From Ideonella aquatica (GTDB lineage: Bacteria; Pseudomonadota; Gammaproteobacteria; Burkholderiales; Burkholderiaceae_C), in the NCBI RefSeq assembly GCF_018069755.1, contig NZ_JAGQDE010000030.1, forward strand, positions 1 through 47,048: a DNA stretch of 47,048 bases. The letters run 5' to 3'. The stretch's first letter is position 1. The number at the start of each line of letters is the position of its first letter. Shown here in pieces: positions 7,483 through 22,622 of the stretch. The notes under the pieces are model-generated. The model had not been told where the DNA came from, did not search any database, and worked only from the letters and a program-made list of their open reading frames with translations. Made by a program: the position numbers and the translations under genes.

Positions 7483-9576
7483 TCAAATGTCCAAGGGATC
7501 GACGTCCACCGCCCAGCGCGCCAGGCCCTTGTGCGCCGCGCGCAGCGGCCCCAGCTGCGGCGCCCACTGCGCCAGCAGCCACTGCAGCCGGGCGCGCGAG
7601 CGCGCCTCCAGCAGCATCTGGCGGCGCTCGAAGCCGGCCACCTTGGCCACGTGCGGCGCCACCGGTGAATAGACCACCAGTTCATCCGCCAGCTCGGGCG
7701 GCATCAGCGCGCGCGCGGCGTCGCGGGCTTCGCGCAGGAAGGCCTCGGCCACCGCTGGGTCGCGTGCCTCGCAACGCAGCAGCGCCAGGTGGCTGTAGGG
7801 CGGCAGGCCGGCCATCTCGCGCTCGGCCAGCTGACTCTGCGCGAAGGCGGCGAAGTCGTGCGCGCGCAGTGCCGCGAACAGCGCGTGGCCGGGGGTCCAG
7901 GTCTGGATCCACATCTCGCTGCGCGCGGCGGCCTGCGCATCGCGGCCGGCGCGGCCGGCGGCCTGCATCAGCGTGGCGAACAGGCGCTCGGGCGCACGGA
8001 AGTCCGAGGTGAAGAGGGCGCCATCCGGGTTCACTGCAGCCACCAGCGTGACGCGGCGGAAGTCGTGCCCCTTGGTCACCATCTGCGTGCCCACCAGCAC
8101 GTCCACGTCGCCGGCATGCACGGCCGCCAGCTGGGCCTCCAGGCTGCCCTTCAGGCGGGTGCTGTCGGCGTCGATGCGGGCCACGCGCACCGGCCCGCCG
8201 CCGGGACGTTCGATGTCCTGCAGCAGCTCGGCCACCTGCTCCTCGAGCCGCTCGGTGCCCCGGCCGATCGGCTCGATGTCGAGGTTGCCGCAGTCCGGGC
8301 AGGCGCGCGGCACGCGGTCGGCAAAGCCGCAGTGGTGGCAGCGCAGCGTGCGGTCGCGCTTGTGGAACACACGCCAGGCGCTGCAGTGCGGGCAGCCGCT
8401 CTTCCAGCCGCAGGCGCTGCACCCCAGCACCGGGGCGAAGCCGCGGCGGTTGAGGAACAGCAGCGTCTGCTCGCCGCGCTCGACGCGCTGGCGCATCGCC
8501 TGCAGCAGCGGCGCGGCCAGCGGCGGTGCCTCACGCCCGGCCGGTGGCTTGGGCTGCTGGGTCATGTCCAGCACGGTGACACGCGGCAACTCGCCCTGGC
8601 CGATGCGCTCGGGCAGGCTGAGCAGCCGGTAGCGGCCCGCCTGCGCGTGCAGCCAGGTCTCCAGCGACGGCGTGGCCGAGCCCAGCAGCACCGGCACGCG
8701 CTCGAGATGGCCACGGTAGACGGCCAGGTCGCGTGCCGAGTAGCGCGCACCGTCCTGCTGCTTGTAGCTGGGGTCGTGCTCCTCGTCGACCACCACCACG
8801 CCCAGGCGCGGCAGCGGACAGAACACCGCCAGCCGCGTGCCCAGCACCAGGTCGGCCTGGCCCAGGTGGGCCAGCAGCCAGTGCTGCAGCCGCTGCGCCG
8901 GGGTCAGGCCGCTGTGCAGCGTGACCAGGCGACGGCCGGGAAAGCGTTCGGCGAAGCGCGCTTCCAGCTGCGGCGTCAGGTTGATCTCGGGCACCAGCAC
9001 CAGCGCCTGCCGGCCGGCCTCCAGCGCCGCCTCGGCGGAGCGCAGGTAGACCTCGGTCTTGCCGCTGCCGGTGACGCCGTGCAGCAGATGGCAGGCGGGA
9101 TCGGCGTCGCCGCGGCAGGCCGGCAGCAAGGTGGCCAGCACCGCCGCCTGCCCGGGGCTGAGGGCGGGCCGCGGCGGTGCCTCGGCCGAAGGATCCGGGG
9201 CGGGCCGCCTGGCCAGCTTGACCAGGCGCCGATCCAGGCCATCGGCCTCCAGCCGGCGCAGTTCGGGGGGCAGCACGGCCAGCGCGATCTCGCCCACCGA
9301 GCGCTGGTAGTAGCGGGCGCTGAAGTCGATCAGCCGGCGCCAGGGCCCGTCCAGCGGTGGCAGCGCCTGCAGCACCTCGGAGACGGGTTTGAGCAGTCTG
9401 TCGTCACACGGGGCGGCATCCGGGTCGACATCCCAGACCAGACCCGGCACATCGCGTTTGCCCAGCGGCACTCGCACCAATGTTCCCGGCAAGAGTGGCT
9501 GCTCACTCAAGTAGTCCAGGCAAGGGGCCAGTCCGGCGTACTGCGGTGTCTCGACCGCCACAGAGACGCGTATCAC
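7483..9576 (-). CDS. priA: primosomal protein N' (replication restart helicase PriA)
   Basis: 697 residues, near the usual size for PriA, a 3'-5' helicase that reloads the replisome at stalled forks. An N-terminal DNA-binding domain is followed by the helicase core: Walker A in VTGSGKTEVYL, the DEEH box in VVVDEEHDPSYKQ, GSATPSLETW, and GTQMVTKGHDF. The eight-cysteine zinc region (CSACGWKSGCPHCSAW, then CHHCG and CPDCG) is complete. The start is GTG at 9576. The 388 bases upstream to hemE hold the promoter and a DnaA-box sequence. Confidence 0.97.
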   Translation of the reverse strand: MIRVSVAVETPQYAGLAPCLDYLSEQPLLPGTLVRVPLGKRDVPGLVWDVDPDAAPCDDRLLKPVSEVLQALPPLDGPWRRLIDFSARYYQRSVGEIALAVLPPELRRLEADGLDRRLVKLARRPAPDPSAEAPPRPALSPGQAAVLATLLPACRGDADPACHLLHGVTGSGKTEVYLRSAEAALEAGRQALVLVPEINLTPQLEARFAERFPGRRLVTLHSGLTPAQRLQHWLLAHLGQADLVLGTRLAVFCPLPRLGVVVVDEEHDPSYKQQDGARYSARDLAVYRGHLERVPVLLGSATPSLETWLHAQAGRYRLLSLPERIGQGELPRVTVLDMTQQPKPPAGREAPPLAAPLLQAMRQRVERGEQTLLFLNRRGFAPVLGCSACGWKSGCPHCSAWRVFHKRDRTLRCHHCGFADRVPRACPDCGNLDIEPIGRGTERLEEQVAELLQDIERPGGGPVRVARIDADSTRLKGSLEAQLAAVHAGDVDVLVGTQMVTKGHDFRRVTLVAAVNPDGALFTSDFRAPERLFATLMQAAGRAGRDAQAAARSEMWIQTWTPGHALFAALRAHDFAAFAQSQLAEREMAGLPPYSHLALLRCEARDPAVAEAFLREARDAARALMPPELADELVVYSPVAPHVAKVAGFERRQMLLEARSRARLQWLLAQWAPQLGPLRAAHKGLARWAVDVDPLDI

Positions 9577-9964
9577 CGCACAGCCTCAACTTGGCACTGA
9601 AAGCTGAAATCCACATCAGCTGACCAGCCTAAGTCAATGATTGTGAAGCGTTTTCCAAGTTGCCCACTTTTTCTGTGGATAACTTTGTGGGAAAGCTGAC
9701 CCGGGCGGCCGCAAGTGCTTGATCCACCGGGGCCGCGCCTGGATTGCCCCGTTTCGCAGCAAGGCGAATTAACCATTGCGAATCAACCACTTACCACGAA
9801 ACGCCTAGCGTTTGACGGATCCGTGACAGCCCCAGGGTCCGGTCACGCTCGCTGCCGCAGCTTTGGGGATAAGTCAAGCCCTGAGCACTCACTTACCCCC
9901 TCCTTCGCGACGCTGCGTGCGCTCGTCCTTGCGTCAGCGCAGAGGCGCGGCGAATGGGCCGGTC
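9577..9964. other. priA-hemE intergenic region with DnaA-box sequences
   Basis: 388 bases without a convincing gene. It holds a perfect DnaA box (TTATCCACA on the minus strand, 9674-9682) in a locally AT-rich stretch, and a one-mismatch copy (TTATCCCCA, minus, 9864-9872). There is also a small hairpin AAACGC/GCGTTT (9799-9804 with 9808-9813) and a near-tandem repeat GCGAATTAACCA / GCGAATCAACCA around 9770-9790. The region must contain the priA promoter. Two boxes alone do not make an origin. Confidence 0.45.
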
Positions 9965-11050
<1,086 letters not shown>

Positions 11051-11081
11051 GGGGCGATTATCGCCGGGCGATACTTGGCCG

Positions 11082-12878
11082 ATGCTGATGATCACCCGCC
11101 CCCACCACCTGCACTGGCGCGGCTGGCTGTGCGCCGCCCTGCTGGGACTGGCCGCCACACTGGCCCAGGCCGCCAGCGCCTCGCGCGAGCTGCAGCGCCT
11201 GTTCGACGAGCACTGGCGCTGGCAGATGCGCCACCAGCCCGAGTGGGCCTCGTCGCTGGGCGTGGTTGAGGCCGGCGAGCGCTGGGACGACCACTCCCCC
11301 GCCGCGCTGGACGCGGCCGACGCCCACGAGCGCCAGCTGATGCAGCGCCTGAAGCGCATCGACCCCCGCCAGCTGCGCGGCGAGGAGCGCCTGTCCTGGG
11401 AGATCTTCCACCACGACCTGGCGCTGGCCATCGAGCAGCAGCGCCACCCGGTGCTGCGCACCCTGGTGTTGTCCAGCGTAGCAGGTCCGCACCTGGCGCT
11501 GTCGGGCGTGCTGCAGGACATGCCGATGACCAGCGAGGCCGACGCCCGCCGCGTGCTGGCCCGGCTGGCGGCCTGGCCGGCGCGCGTGGAGCAGGACCTG
11601 GCGCTGGCGCGCGAGGGGCTGAAGCGGGGCTGGGTCAGCCACCAGGCCTCGCTGCAACGCCTGCTGGGGCAGCTGGACGGCCAGCTGGCGCTGCCGCCGC
11701 GGCAGCAGCCGGCCTTCGAGCCGATGGCGCGCCTGCTGGCCGCCGGCCCCGAGGTGATGGTGACGCCCGCGCGCCGCGAAGCCCTGGCGGCCGAGGCCGA
11801 GGCGCTGATCGTGCAGCGCATCGCGCCCGCGCTGCGCACGCTGCGCCGTGCGGTGGCCGAGGAGCTGCTGCCGGCCGCGCCGGCCAACGGCAGCCTGTCG
11901 CTGCGCCCCGGTGGCGCCGAGGTCTACCGCCTGCTGGTGCGCGAGCAGACCACCACCGACCTGACGCCGACGCAGATCCACGCGATCGGCCTGGCCGAGG
12001 TCCAGCGCCTGCGTGCCGAGATGGACGCGCTGCGCGCCAGCACCGGCTTCGTCGGCGACTTTGACGCCTTCGTGCGCTTTCTTTACACCGATCCGCGCTT
12101 CTTCCACCGCAGTGCCGAGGCGCTGCTGGACGGCTACCGCAGCCTGGCCAAGCGGGTTGATCCGGCGCTGCCGCGCTTGTTCGCCACGCTGCCGCGCCAG
12201 CCCTATGGCATCCGAGCGATCCCGCCCGACCAGGGCGCCGGCATGGCCGACAGCTACAGCAGCGGCAGCCCCGACAACAGCCGCCCCGGCTGGTTCAACA
12301 CCAATGTCGTGGCGCTGGACCAGCGACCGATCTGGCAGATGGAAGCCCTGTTCCTGCACGAGACCGTGCCCGGCCACCACCTGCAGGGCGCCCGCGCCCA
12401 GGAGCTGACCCAGCTGCCCGAGTGGCGCCGCCATGCCTGGCATGTGGCCTATGGCGAAGGCTGGGCGCTGTACGCCGAGGGCCTGGGCGAATCGCTGGGG
12501 CTGTACCAGGACCCGTACAGCCGCTTTGGCCGCCTCAGCTACGAGGCCTGGCGCGCCGCACGCCTGGTGGTGGACACGGGCATCCACGCGCTGGGCTGGA
12601 GCCGGGAGCAGGCGATCGACTACATCAGTGGCTGCTGCGGCATGGGGCGCGAGGAGATGGCCGCCGAGGTGGACCGCTACTTCGCCTGGCCGGCCCAGGC
12701 CCTGGGTTACAAGCTGGGCCAGATGCACATCCTGGCGCTGCGCGAGCAGGCCCGCCAGGCGCTGGGCGAGCGTTTTGACATCCGCGGCTTCCACCAGGCG
12801 GTGCTGGACCATGGCTCGGTGCCGCTGCCGGTGCTGGACCGCATCGTCGCCGACTGGATCCGCAGCCAGCGCCCTTGA
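11082..12878 (+). CDS. DUF885-family secreted metallopeptidase-like protein
   Basis: 598 residues from the ATG at 11082 (another ATG lies at 11088). A Sec signal peptide covers about residues 1-30 ([15 protein letters not shown] then ASA), so export to the periplasm is likely. The family hallmark HETVPGH is at 426-432 and looks like a zinc-binding HExxxGH-type site; [14 protein letters not shown] follows. DUF885 proteins are predicted peptidases of poorly known substrate. The gene faces hemE and is followed 49 bp later by lemA. Family call firm; activity inferred. Confidence 0.88.
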   Translation: MLMITRPHHLHWRGWLCAALLGLAATLAQAASASRELQRLFDEHWRWQMRHQPEWASSLGVVEAGERWDDHSPAALDAADAHERQLMQRLKRIDPRQLRGEERLSWEIFHHDLALAIEQQRHPVLRTLVLSSVAGPHLALSGVLQDMPMTSEADARRVLARLAAWPARVEQDLALAREGLKRGWVSHQASLQRLLGQLDGQLALPPRQQPAFEPMARLLAAGPEVMVTPARREALAAEAEALIVQRIAPALRTLRRAVAEELLPAAPANGSLSLRPGGAEVYRLLVREQTTTDLTPTQIHAIGLAEVQRLRAEMDALRASTGFVGDFDAFVRFLYTDPRFFHRSAEALLDGYRSLAKRVDPALPRLFATLPRQPYGIRAIPPDQGAGMADSYSSGSPDNSRPGWFNTNVVALDQRPIWQMEALFLHETVPGHHLQGARAQELTQLPEWRRHAWHVAYGEGWALYAEGLGESLGLYQDPYSRFGRLSYEAWRAARLVVDTGIHALGWSREQAIDYISGCCGMGREEMAAEVDRYFAWPAQALGYKLGQMHILALREQARQALGERFDIRGFHQAVLDHGSVPLPVLDRIVADWIRSQRP

Positions 12879-12927
12879 TCCGCGCCACCGCACCCCCAAC
12901 TATCCGCCGTTGCCTGAAAGGACCCCC

Positions 12928-13560
12928 ATGAGCTCCACCCCCTCCCGATCCTCCCGGCGCCTGCTGGCCAGCGCCACACTGGTGGTTGCCACGCTGGGCC
13001 TGGGCGGCTGCGGCTACAACGACTTCCAGCGCCTGGACGAGCAGGTCAAGGCCGACTGGTCCGAGGTGCTGAACCAGTACCAGCGGCGCGCCGACCTGAT
13101 CCCCAACATCGTGGCCACCGTCAAGGGCGAGGCCAACTTCGAGCAGGAGACGCTGACCAAGGTCATCGAGGCGCGCTCGCGCGCCACCAGCATCCAGGCC
13201 ACGCCCGAGCTGATCAACAACCCGCAGGCCTTCCAGCAGTTCCAGGCCGTGCAGGGCCAGCTCAGCAGCGCGCTGTCGCGCCTGATGGTGGTCAGCGAGA
13301 GCTACCCCACGCTGAAGGCCAACCAGGGCTTCCAGGACCTGCGCGTGCAGCTGGAGGGCACCGAGAACCGCATCACCGTGGCGCGCAACCGCTACATCGA
13401 CTCGGTGAAGACCTACAACGTGCTGGCACGCAGCTTCCCCAGCAACCTCACGGCCATGGTCTTCAGCTACCAGCCCAAGCCCAGCTTCACGGTCGAGAAC
13501 GAGGCGGCGATCAGCCAGCCGCCGGCGGTGAGCTTCGACAAGCCGGCGTCGGCCAAGTAA
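12928..13560 (+). CDS. lemA: LemA family lipoprotein
   Basis: 210 residues from the ATG at 12928, with GAAAGGA a few bases upstream. The N terminus is a lipoprotein signal with lipobox LGGC (Cys28). The body has the LemA pattern: YNDFQRLDEQVKADWSEVLN, QYQRRADLIPNIVATVKGEA, and RNRYIDSVKTYN near the end. LemA proteins are helical envelope proteins usually encoded next to TPM-domain proteins, as here. The lipid anchor probably places it at the periplasmic face of a membrane. Molecular role unknown. Confidence 0.95.
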   Translation: MSSTPSRSSRRLLASATLVVATLGLGGCGYNDFQRLDEQVKADWSEVLNQYQRRADLIPNIVATVKGEANFEQETLTKVIEARSRATSIQATPELINNPQAFQQFQAVQGQLSSALSRLMVVSESYPTLKANQGFQDLRVQLEGTENRITVARNRYIDSVKTYNVLARSFPSNLTAMVFSYQPKPSFTVENEAAISQPPAVSFDKPASAK

Positions 13561-13563
13561 GCC

Positions 13564-14427
13564 ATGCGTGCGCTGCTGCGCTGGCTGGCCCTGGCGGCCT
13601 GCCTGCTGGCCGGCGGGGCCTGGGCGCAGGCGCTGTTGCCGGTGCCGGCGCTGACGGCGCGGGTGATCGACCAGACCGCCACGCTCAGCCCCGCCCAGCA
13701 GCAGGCGCTGGAGGCCAAGCTGGCCGCCTTCGAGGCGCAGTCGGGGCCGCAGATCGTCATCCTGCTGGTGCGCAGCACCGCGCCCGAGGACATCGCCGCC
13801 TTCGCGTTCCGGGTGGCTGACCAGTGGAAGATCGGCCGCCGCGGCGTGGGCGACGGCCTGCTGGTGCTGGTGGCCAAGGACGACCGCGTGGCGCGCATCG
13901 AGGTGGCGCGCGCGCTGGAAGGCGCGGTGCCCGACCTGGCCGCGCGGCAGGTGATTGACCGCGCGATGGTGCCCGCCTTCCGCCAGGGCGACTACGCCGG
14001 CGGCCTGAACCTGGCGGTGGACCAGCTGATCGGCCGGATCTCGGGCGAAGGCCTGCCTTCGCCACAGGCGCCTTCGCGTGGTCCGCGGCTGGCTGGTCTC
14101 GACGGCCTGCCCAGCTGGATCTGGTGGGCGCTGCTGGCGGTGCCCCTGGCGATCTCGGCGGTGCGCGCGATGCTCGGCCCCGGCGCCGGGGCGCTGCTGA
14201 TGGGCGGCGCCGGTGTGGCCGGCGGCTGGTGGCTGGCCAGCCTGGGCGTGGGCCTGGTGGCCGGCGGGGTGCTGGCGCTGGTCACGGCGCTGGGCGTGGG
14301 CGAGGCGCTGCGCCTGGTGCTCAGCGGGGCGGCGCGTGGCGGCTTGGGTGGCGGTGGCGGTGGGGGCGGCTTCTCGTCGGGCGGCGGTGGCTCGTTTGGC
14401 GGCGGCGGCGCCTCGGGGAGGTGGTGA
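13564..14427 (+). CDS. TPM-domain (YgcG-like) membrane protein
   Basis: 287 residues. A signal peptide (about 1-21, ending AWA) precedes a TPM domain at about 30-160 (VIDQTATLSPAQQQALE; QIVILLVRST; GRRGVGDGLLVLVAKDDR). Then come two or three membrane helices (about 185-265) and a glycine-rich tail with a serine cluster. It starts 3 bp after lemA and overlaps the next gene by TGATG, so lemA and both TPM genes form one operon. TPM proteins have been linked to phosphatase-like activity and photosystem repair in plants; the bacterial role is not settled. Confidence 0.9.
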   Translation: MRALLRWLALAACLLAGGAWAQALLPVPALTARVIDQTATLSPAQQQALEAKLAAFEAQSGPQIVILLVRSTAPEDIAAFAFRVADQWKIGRRGVGDGLLVLVAKDDRVARIEVARALEGAVPDLAARQVIDRAMVPAFRQGDYAGGLNLAVDQLIGRISGEGLPSPQAPSRGPRLAGLDGLPSWIWWALLAVPLAISAVRAMLGPGAGALLMGGAGVAGGWWLASLGVGLVAGGVLALVTALGVGEALRLVLSGAARGGLGGGGGGGGFSSGGGGSFGGGGASGRW

Positions 14428-14936
14428 TGGGCAGTCCACTGGGTCGCTGGGTGCGGCACGCCTGGCACGCGCTGGGCAGCGACGGCCGCTGGCTGGACGC
14501 CACGGCACGCCAGCACATTGCCGAGCGCATTGCCGCCAGCGAGGCCGGGCACGGCGGCGAGATCCGCGTGTGCATTGAACGCGCCTTGCCAGCCGCGGCA
14601 TTGCGCCAGGGGGTCAGCGCCCGCGCACGCGCCCAGGCCTGCTTTGGCGAGCTGGGGGTGTGGGACACCGCCGAGCGCTGTGGCGTGCTGGTCTACCTGC
14701 TGCTGGCCGAGCAGGCGATCGAGCTGGTGGCCGACCGCGGCATCACCCAGCGCGTGCCGGCAGCGCAGTGGCAGGCCCTGGTCGACGGCCTGGGCAGCGC
14801 GCTGCGCGGCGGACAGCGCGAGGCCGGTCTGCTGGCCACCATCGACGCACTGGACGCGCTGCTGCGTGCGCATTTTCCGCTGCGCGACGGCCAGGCCAAT
14901 CCCGACGAGCTGCCCAACAAGCCGGTGCTGCGCTGA
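14427..14936 (+). CDS. second TPM-domain protein, soluble
   Basis: 169 residues, started at the ATG that overlaps the previous stop (TGATG). It carries a TPM domain without a signal peptide or membrane helix: GGEIRVCIERALP; ARAQACFGELGVWDTAERCGVLVYLLLAEQ; IELVADRGITQRVP. This domain pair next to lemA is a common arrangement. It probably acts with the membrane TPM protein at the cytoplasmic side. It is the last gene before the atp terminator, with which it converges. Confidence 0.88.
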   Translation: MGSPLGRWVRHAWHALGSDGRWLDATARQHIAERIAASEAGHGGEIRVCIERALPAAALRQGVSARARAQACFGELGVWDTAERCGVLVYLLLAEQAIELVADRGITQRVPAAQWQALVDGLGSALRGGQREAGLLATIDALDALLRAHFPLRDGQANPDELPNKPVLR

Positions 14937-14946
14937 GCGGCGCATG

Positions 14947-14979
14947 AAAAAACCCGCCGGGCGTGACCGCCGGGCGGGT
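14947..14979 (-). terminator. Rho-independent terminator of the atp operon
   Basis: On the minus strand a GC-rich hairpin (ACCCGCC paired with GGCGGGT and inner GC pairs, 14953-14979) is followed directly by six T (14952-14947). It lies 20 bp after the atpC stop. The convergent TPM gene ends at 14936, and its transcript would also read the stem, but without a T-tract. Confidence 0.85.
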
Positions 14980-14999
14980 GGATGCGGAGCCAGGGCCGG

Positions 15000-15419
15000 T
15001 CAGCGGCTCTTGCGCAGCTTCTGGATCGCGGCCAGCTGGGCGGCCATGGTGGCGAACTCGCTTTGCGCGCTGGCGAAGTCGATGTCGCTCTTGGCGTTCT
15101 TCATCGCTTCCTCGGCAGCCTTCTTGGCTTCGTTGGCCTTGGCCTCGTCGAGGTCATGGCCGCGGATCGCGGTGTCGGCCAGCACGGTCACGGTGCCCGG
15201 CTGCACTTCCAGGATGCCCCCGGCGACGAAGACGAACTCTTCCTCGCCGTTGTCGGCACGCTCGATGCGCACCGCGCCCGGCTTGATGCGGGTGATCAGC
15301 GGCGTGTGGCGGGGCAGGATGCCCAGCTCGCCGTTCTCGCCCGGCAGCGCGACGAATTTCGCCTCGCCCGAGAAGATGTTCTCTTCGGCGGAGACGACGT
15401 CGACGTGAATCGTTGCCAT
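15000..15419 (-). CDS. atpC: F0F1 ATP synthase subunit epsilon
   Basis: 139 residues. A beta-sandwich N terminus ([38 protein letters not shown]) and a helical C-terminal hairpin ([19 protein letters not shown]). It is part of the central stalk and inhibits ATP hydrolysis. Last gene of the operon, 75 bp after atpD and directly before the terminator. Confidence 0.97.
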   Translation of the reverse strand: MATIHVDVVSAEENIFSGEAKFVALPGENGELGILPRHTPLITRIKPGAVRIERADNGEEEFVFVAGGILEVQPGTVTVLADTAIRGHDLDEAKANEAKKAAEEAMKNAKSDIDFASAQSEFATMAAQLAAIQKLRKSR

Positions 15420-15494
15420 GTTGGTTTCCTAGCGTTGAAGAAGGTTCAGTAAGCGAACAGACGGATGCCCGTGAAGGCATCCGACGCTCCGGCC

Positions 15495-17839
<2,345 letters not shown>

Positions 17840-17918
17840 GACTGTTTCTCCTAGTGGGTGAGGGACGGCTCGCGCACGGTGTTGAGGCGGTGGCGGGCTG
17901 TCCCGTCAGTCAGTGGCT

Positions 17919-19472
<1,554 letters not shown>

Positions 19473-19549
19473 TGCTTTCTCCGAAAGCGCGACAGCCGGG
19501 GTTGGGCCGTCTGTCGGTGGATATGCCTGTGGGTGGGTGCCTACGGTGC

Positions 19550-20083
19550 TCAGCTGGTCAGCGCGACCTTCATCTGCTCGAGGCGCGCCTTGACCGAGGT
19601 GTCGAGCACCTCGTCGCCCACCACCACGCGCACACCGCCGATGAGCGACTCATCGACCTGCACAGTGGCATTGAGCTTGCGGCCGAAGCGCTTCTCCAGC
19701 GCGGCGACGGTGTCGGCCAGCTGGGCGGCGTCGAGCGGGAAGGCGCTGTGGATCGTGGCGTCCGAGACACCGCTGCTGGCGTTGACCAGCGCGCGGAATT
19801 GCGCGGCGATCTCGGGCAGGGCGGGCAGACGGCCGTTGTCGATCACGGTGCTCAGCAGGTTGGCGACCTTGGCATCGAGCGCGACCTTGGCCACGCTGGA
19901 CACCACATCGAACACTTGCTTCGCATTGACCTTCGGGTTGTCGGCGAACTGGCGCAGCTGCGCGTCGCCGGCGACGGCGCCAATGGCCTCGACCTGTTCG
20001 GCCAGGGCACGGGCGTCGCTGCCGCCAACAGCCTTGAACAGGGCCTCGGCGTAGGGACGGGCGATGGTTGCTACTTCGGCCAT
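19550..20083 (-). CDS. atpH: F0F1 ATP synthase subunit delta
   Basis: 177 residues, the usual size. [13 protein letters not shown] at the N terminus and the C-terminal region with [20 protein letters not shown] are typical of the OSCP/delta family. It joins the peripheral stalk to the top of F1. It starts 27 bp after atpF. Confidence 0.96.
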   Translation of the reverse strand: MAEVATIARPYAEALFKAVGGSDARALAEQVEAIGAVAGDAQLRQFADNPKVNAKQVFDVVSSVAKVALDAKVANLLSTVIDNGRLPALPEIAAQFRALVNASSGVSDATIHSAFPLDAAQLADTVAALEKRFGRKLNATVQVDESLIGGVRVVVGDEVLDTSVKARLEQMKVALTS

Positions 20084-20110
20084 TTTTTCAGCTCGGGTGG
20101 AGTGCCGGGA

Positions 20111-20581
20111 TCAGAGCTCGGTCTTCAGGCGGGTCAGCAGCTCGGCGTGGACGCCGGCGTTGACTTCGCGCTTCAGGATCTGCTCGGCGCCCTTGACGGC
20201 CAGCACGGCGACCTGCTCACGCAGGGCTTCGCGGGCCTTCACGGATTCCTGTTCAGCTTCAGCCTTGGCGGCGGCGACGATCTTGGCGCCTTCCTCGCTG
20301 GCGCGGGACTTGGCGTCCTCGACCAGTTGCTGGGCCAGGCGTTCGGCGTCAGCCAGGCGCTTGGCGGCGTCATCCTTGGCGGACGACAGCGCGGCCACGA
20401 CCTTCTTGTCGGCGTCGGCCAGGGCGAGCTTGGCCTTGTCGGCAGCGGACAGGCCTTCGGCGATCTTTTTCGCGCGCTCGTCGAGGGCAGCGGTGATCGG
20501 CGGCCAGACGAATTTCATCGTGAACCAGACCAGGATCAGGAACACGATCATCTGGACGATGAGGGTACCGGTGATGCTCAC
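20111..20581 (-). CDS. atpF: F0F1 ATP synthase subunit b
   Basis: 156 residues starting at a GTG (20581) with GAGG upstream. One N-terminal membrane helix ([20 protein letters not shown]) is followed by a long charged coiled coil. It forms the peripheral stalk as a dimer. It lies 88 bp downstream of atpE. Confidence 0.96.
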   Translation of the reverse strand: MSITGTLIVQMIVFLILVWFTMKFVWPPITAALDERAKKIAEGLSAADKAKLALADADKKVVAALSSAKDDAAKRLADAERLAQQLVEDAKSRASEEGAKIVAAAKAEAEQESVKAREALREQVAVLAVKGAEQILKREVNAGVHAELLTRLKTEL

Positions 20582-20669
20582 TTGTTTGCCTCAAACGGTG
20601 ACGGGGACTTCAGCGAAGGGCGCGCTGCGGACAGCGCCCCCTTGGCCTCTCAACTCGACAGATGCCGGA

Positions 20670-21877
<1,208 letters not shown>

Positions 21878-21897
21878 TGGCGTGCGTTGTAGTTCAG

Positions 21898-22386
21898 TCA
21901 ATTTTTCCGACGGCCTCGCCATGACAGCGCGACCCAGTACACCTTGATGCACACGATCAGGGCCACCAGCAGCGCTGGCCAGCTCAGACCGGGCACCAGC
22001 CTCGGCGCCAGCGCAAGCATGGCAAACGAGACCGCTATCTTGCCGAACTCCCACAACATGAAGCTGACGGCGGAAACGCCGGGCGCCAGGCTGCTGAGCC
22101 GACTGGTCATGCCGCGCGCCATCAAGGCCCCCGGCACCACCACTGTGGCCGCGCCATACAGCACCGACCACACAATCCCCTGTTGGCCAAAGACGAGCCA
22201 CACGAGTGCGCCCATCACCAGCCCGACCACGGCTTGCACCGCGATCACCCGCCACGGTGAAACGGACGGGTCGGCCGCTGCCAGCGCCTGAGCCTCTTCG
22301 CGGGTCAGTGGCTTGAACGGCCGCCTTGCGTCCTCATCTTCAGGGTCTGCCCATGGGTCTGGGCGTTCATCACGCCGGGTCGACAT
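21898..22386 (-). CDS. atpI: ATP synthase subunit I-like protein
   Basis: 162 residues from the ATG at 22386; a TTG three codons upstream is less likely. A charged cytoplasmic N terminus (about 1-45) precedes four membrane helices. AtpI-type proteins help c-ring assembly and magnesium supply. It is the first gene of the operon, 20 bp before atpB and about 35-40 bases after the likely transcription start. The family diverges strongly, so the call rests partly on position. Confidence 0.85.
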   Translation of the reverse strand: MSTRRDERPDPWADPEDEDARRPFKPLTREEAQALAAADPSVSPWRVIAVQAVVGLVMGALVWLVFGQQGIVWSVLYGAATVVVPGALMARGMTSRLSSLAPGVSAVSFMLWEFGKIAVSFAMLALAPRLVPGLSWPALLVALIVCIKVYWVALSWRGRRKN

Positions 22387-22427
22387 TGGGGCCAAAAGTC
22401 CTGAGCTGTGGGCGGCAAAGCCTCGGG

Positions 22428-22456
22428 ATTATATGGGCAAACCCTCATACGGCCCA
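22428..22456 (-). promoter_or_regulatory. likely sigma-70 promoter of the atp operon
   Basis: A perfect TATAAT lies on the minus strand at 22433-22428. The hexamer 17 bases upstream (TGGGCC, 22456-22451) is a poor -35. The predicted start would give a leader of about 35 bases before atpI. No better candidate was seen in the 236-bp gap. Confidence 0.55.
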
Positions 22457-22567
22457 GATCCCCCAGACGGTGCGCTCGGATATCCCCACGCTGGGGCGGT
22501 GCCCGGCAAGGGGCGGCGAGCGGCGAGCGCGCTGTGGCGCAGATGCTGCAGATTCAGCGCTCGAACA

Positions 22568-22585
22568 GCGGGCCGAACCGCCCGC
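22568..22585 (-). terminator. hairpin after the SMP-30 gene, possible terminator
   Basis: GCGGGC (22568-22573) pairs with GCCCGC (22580-22585) over a 6-nt loop, 38 bases downstream of the SMP-30 stop and upstream of the atp promoter. There is no T-tract, so intrinsic termination is doubtful. Confidence 0.3.
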
Positions 22586-22622
22586 AATTTCGCATCATGA
22601 AATTCAGCCGCGGTGGGCGGGA

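Noticed and set aside
7789-9600. 603-residue plus-strand open frame opposite priA
   Set aside because: Low-complexity Gln/Arg/Gly/Ala-rich translation typical of antisense to high-GC genes; priA is unambiguous on the minus strand.
11058-12899. 613-residue minus-strand frame opposite the DUF885 gene
   Set aside because: Antisense artefact with no domain; the plus strand has a signal peptide and the HETVPGH motif.
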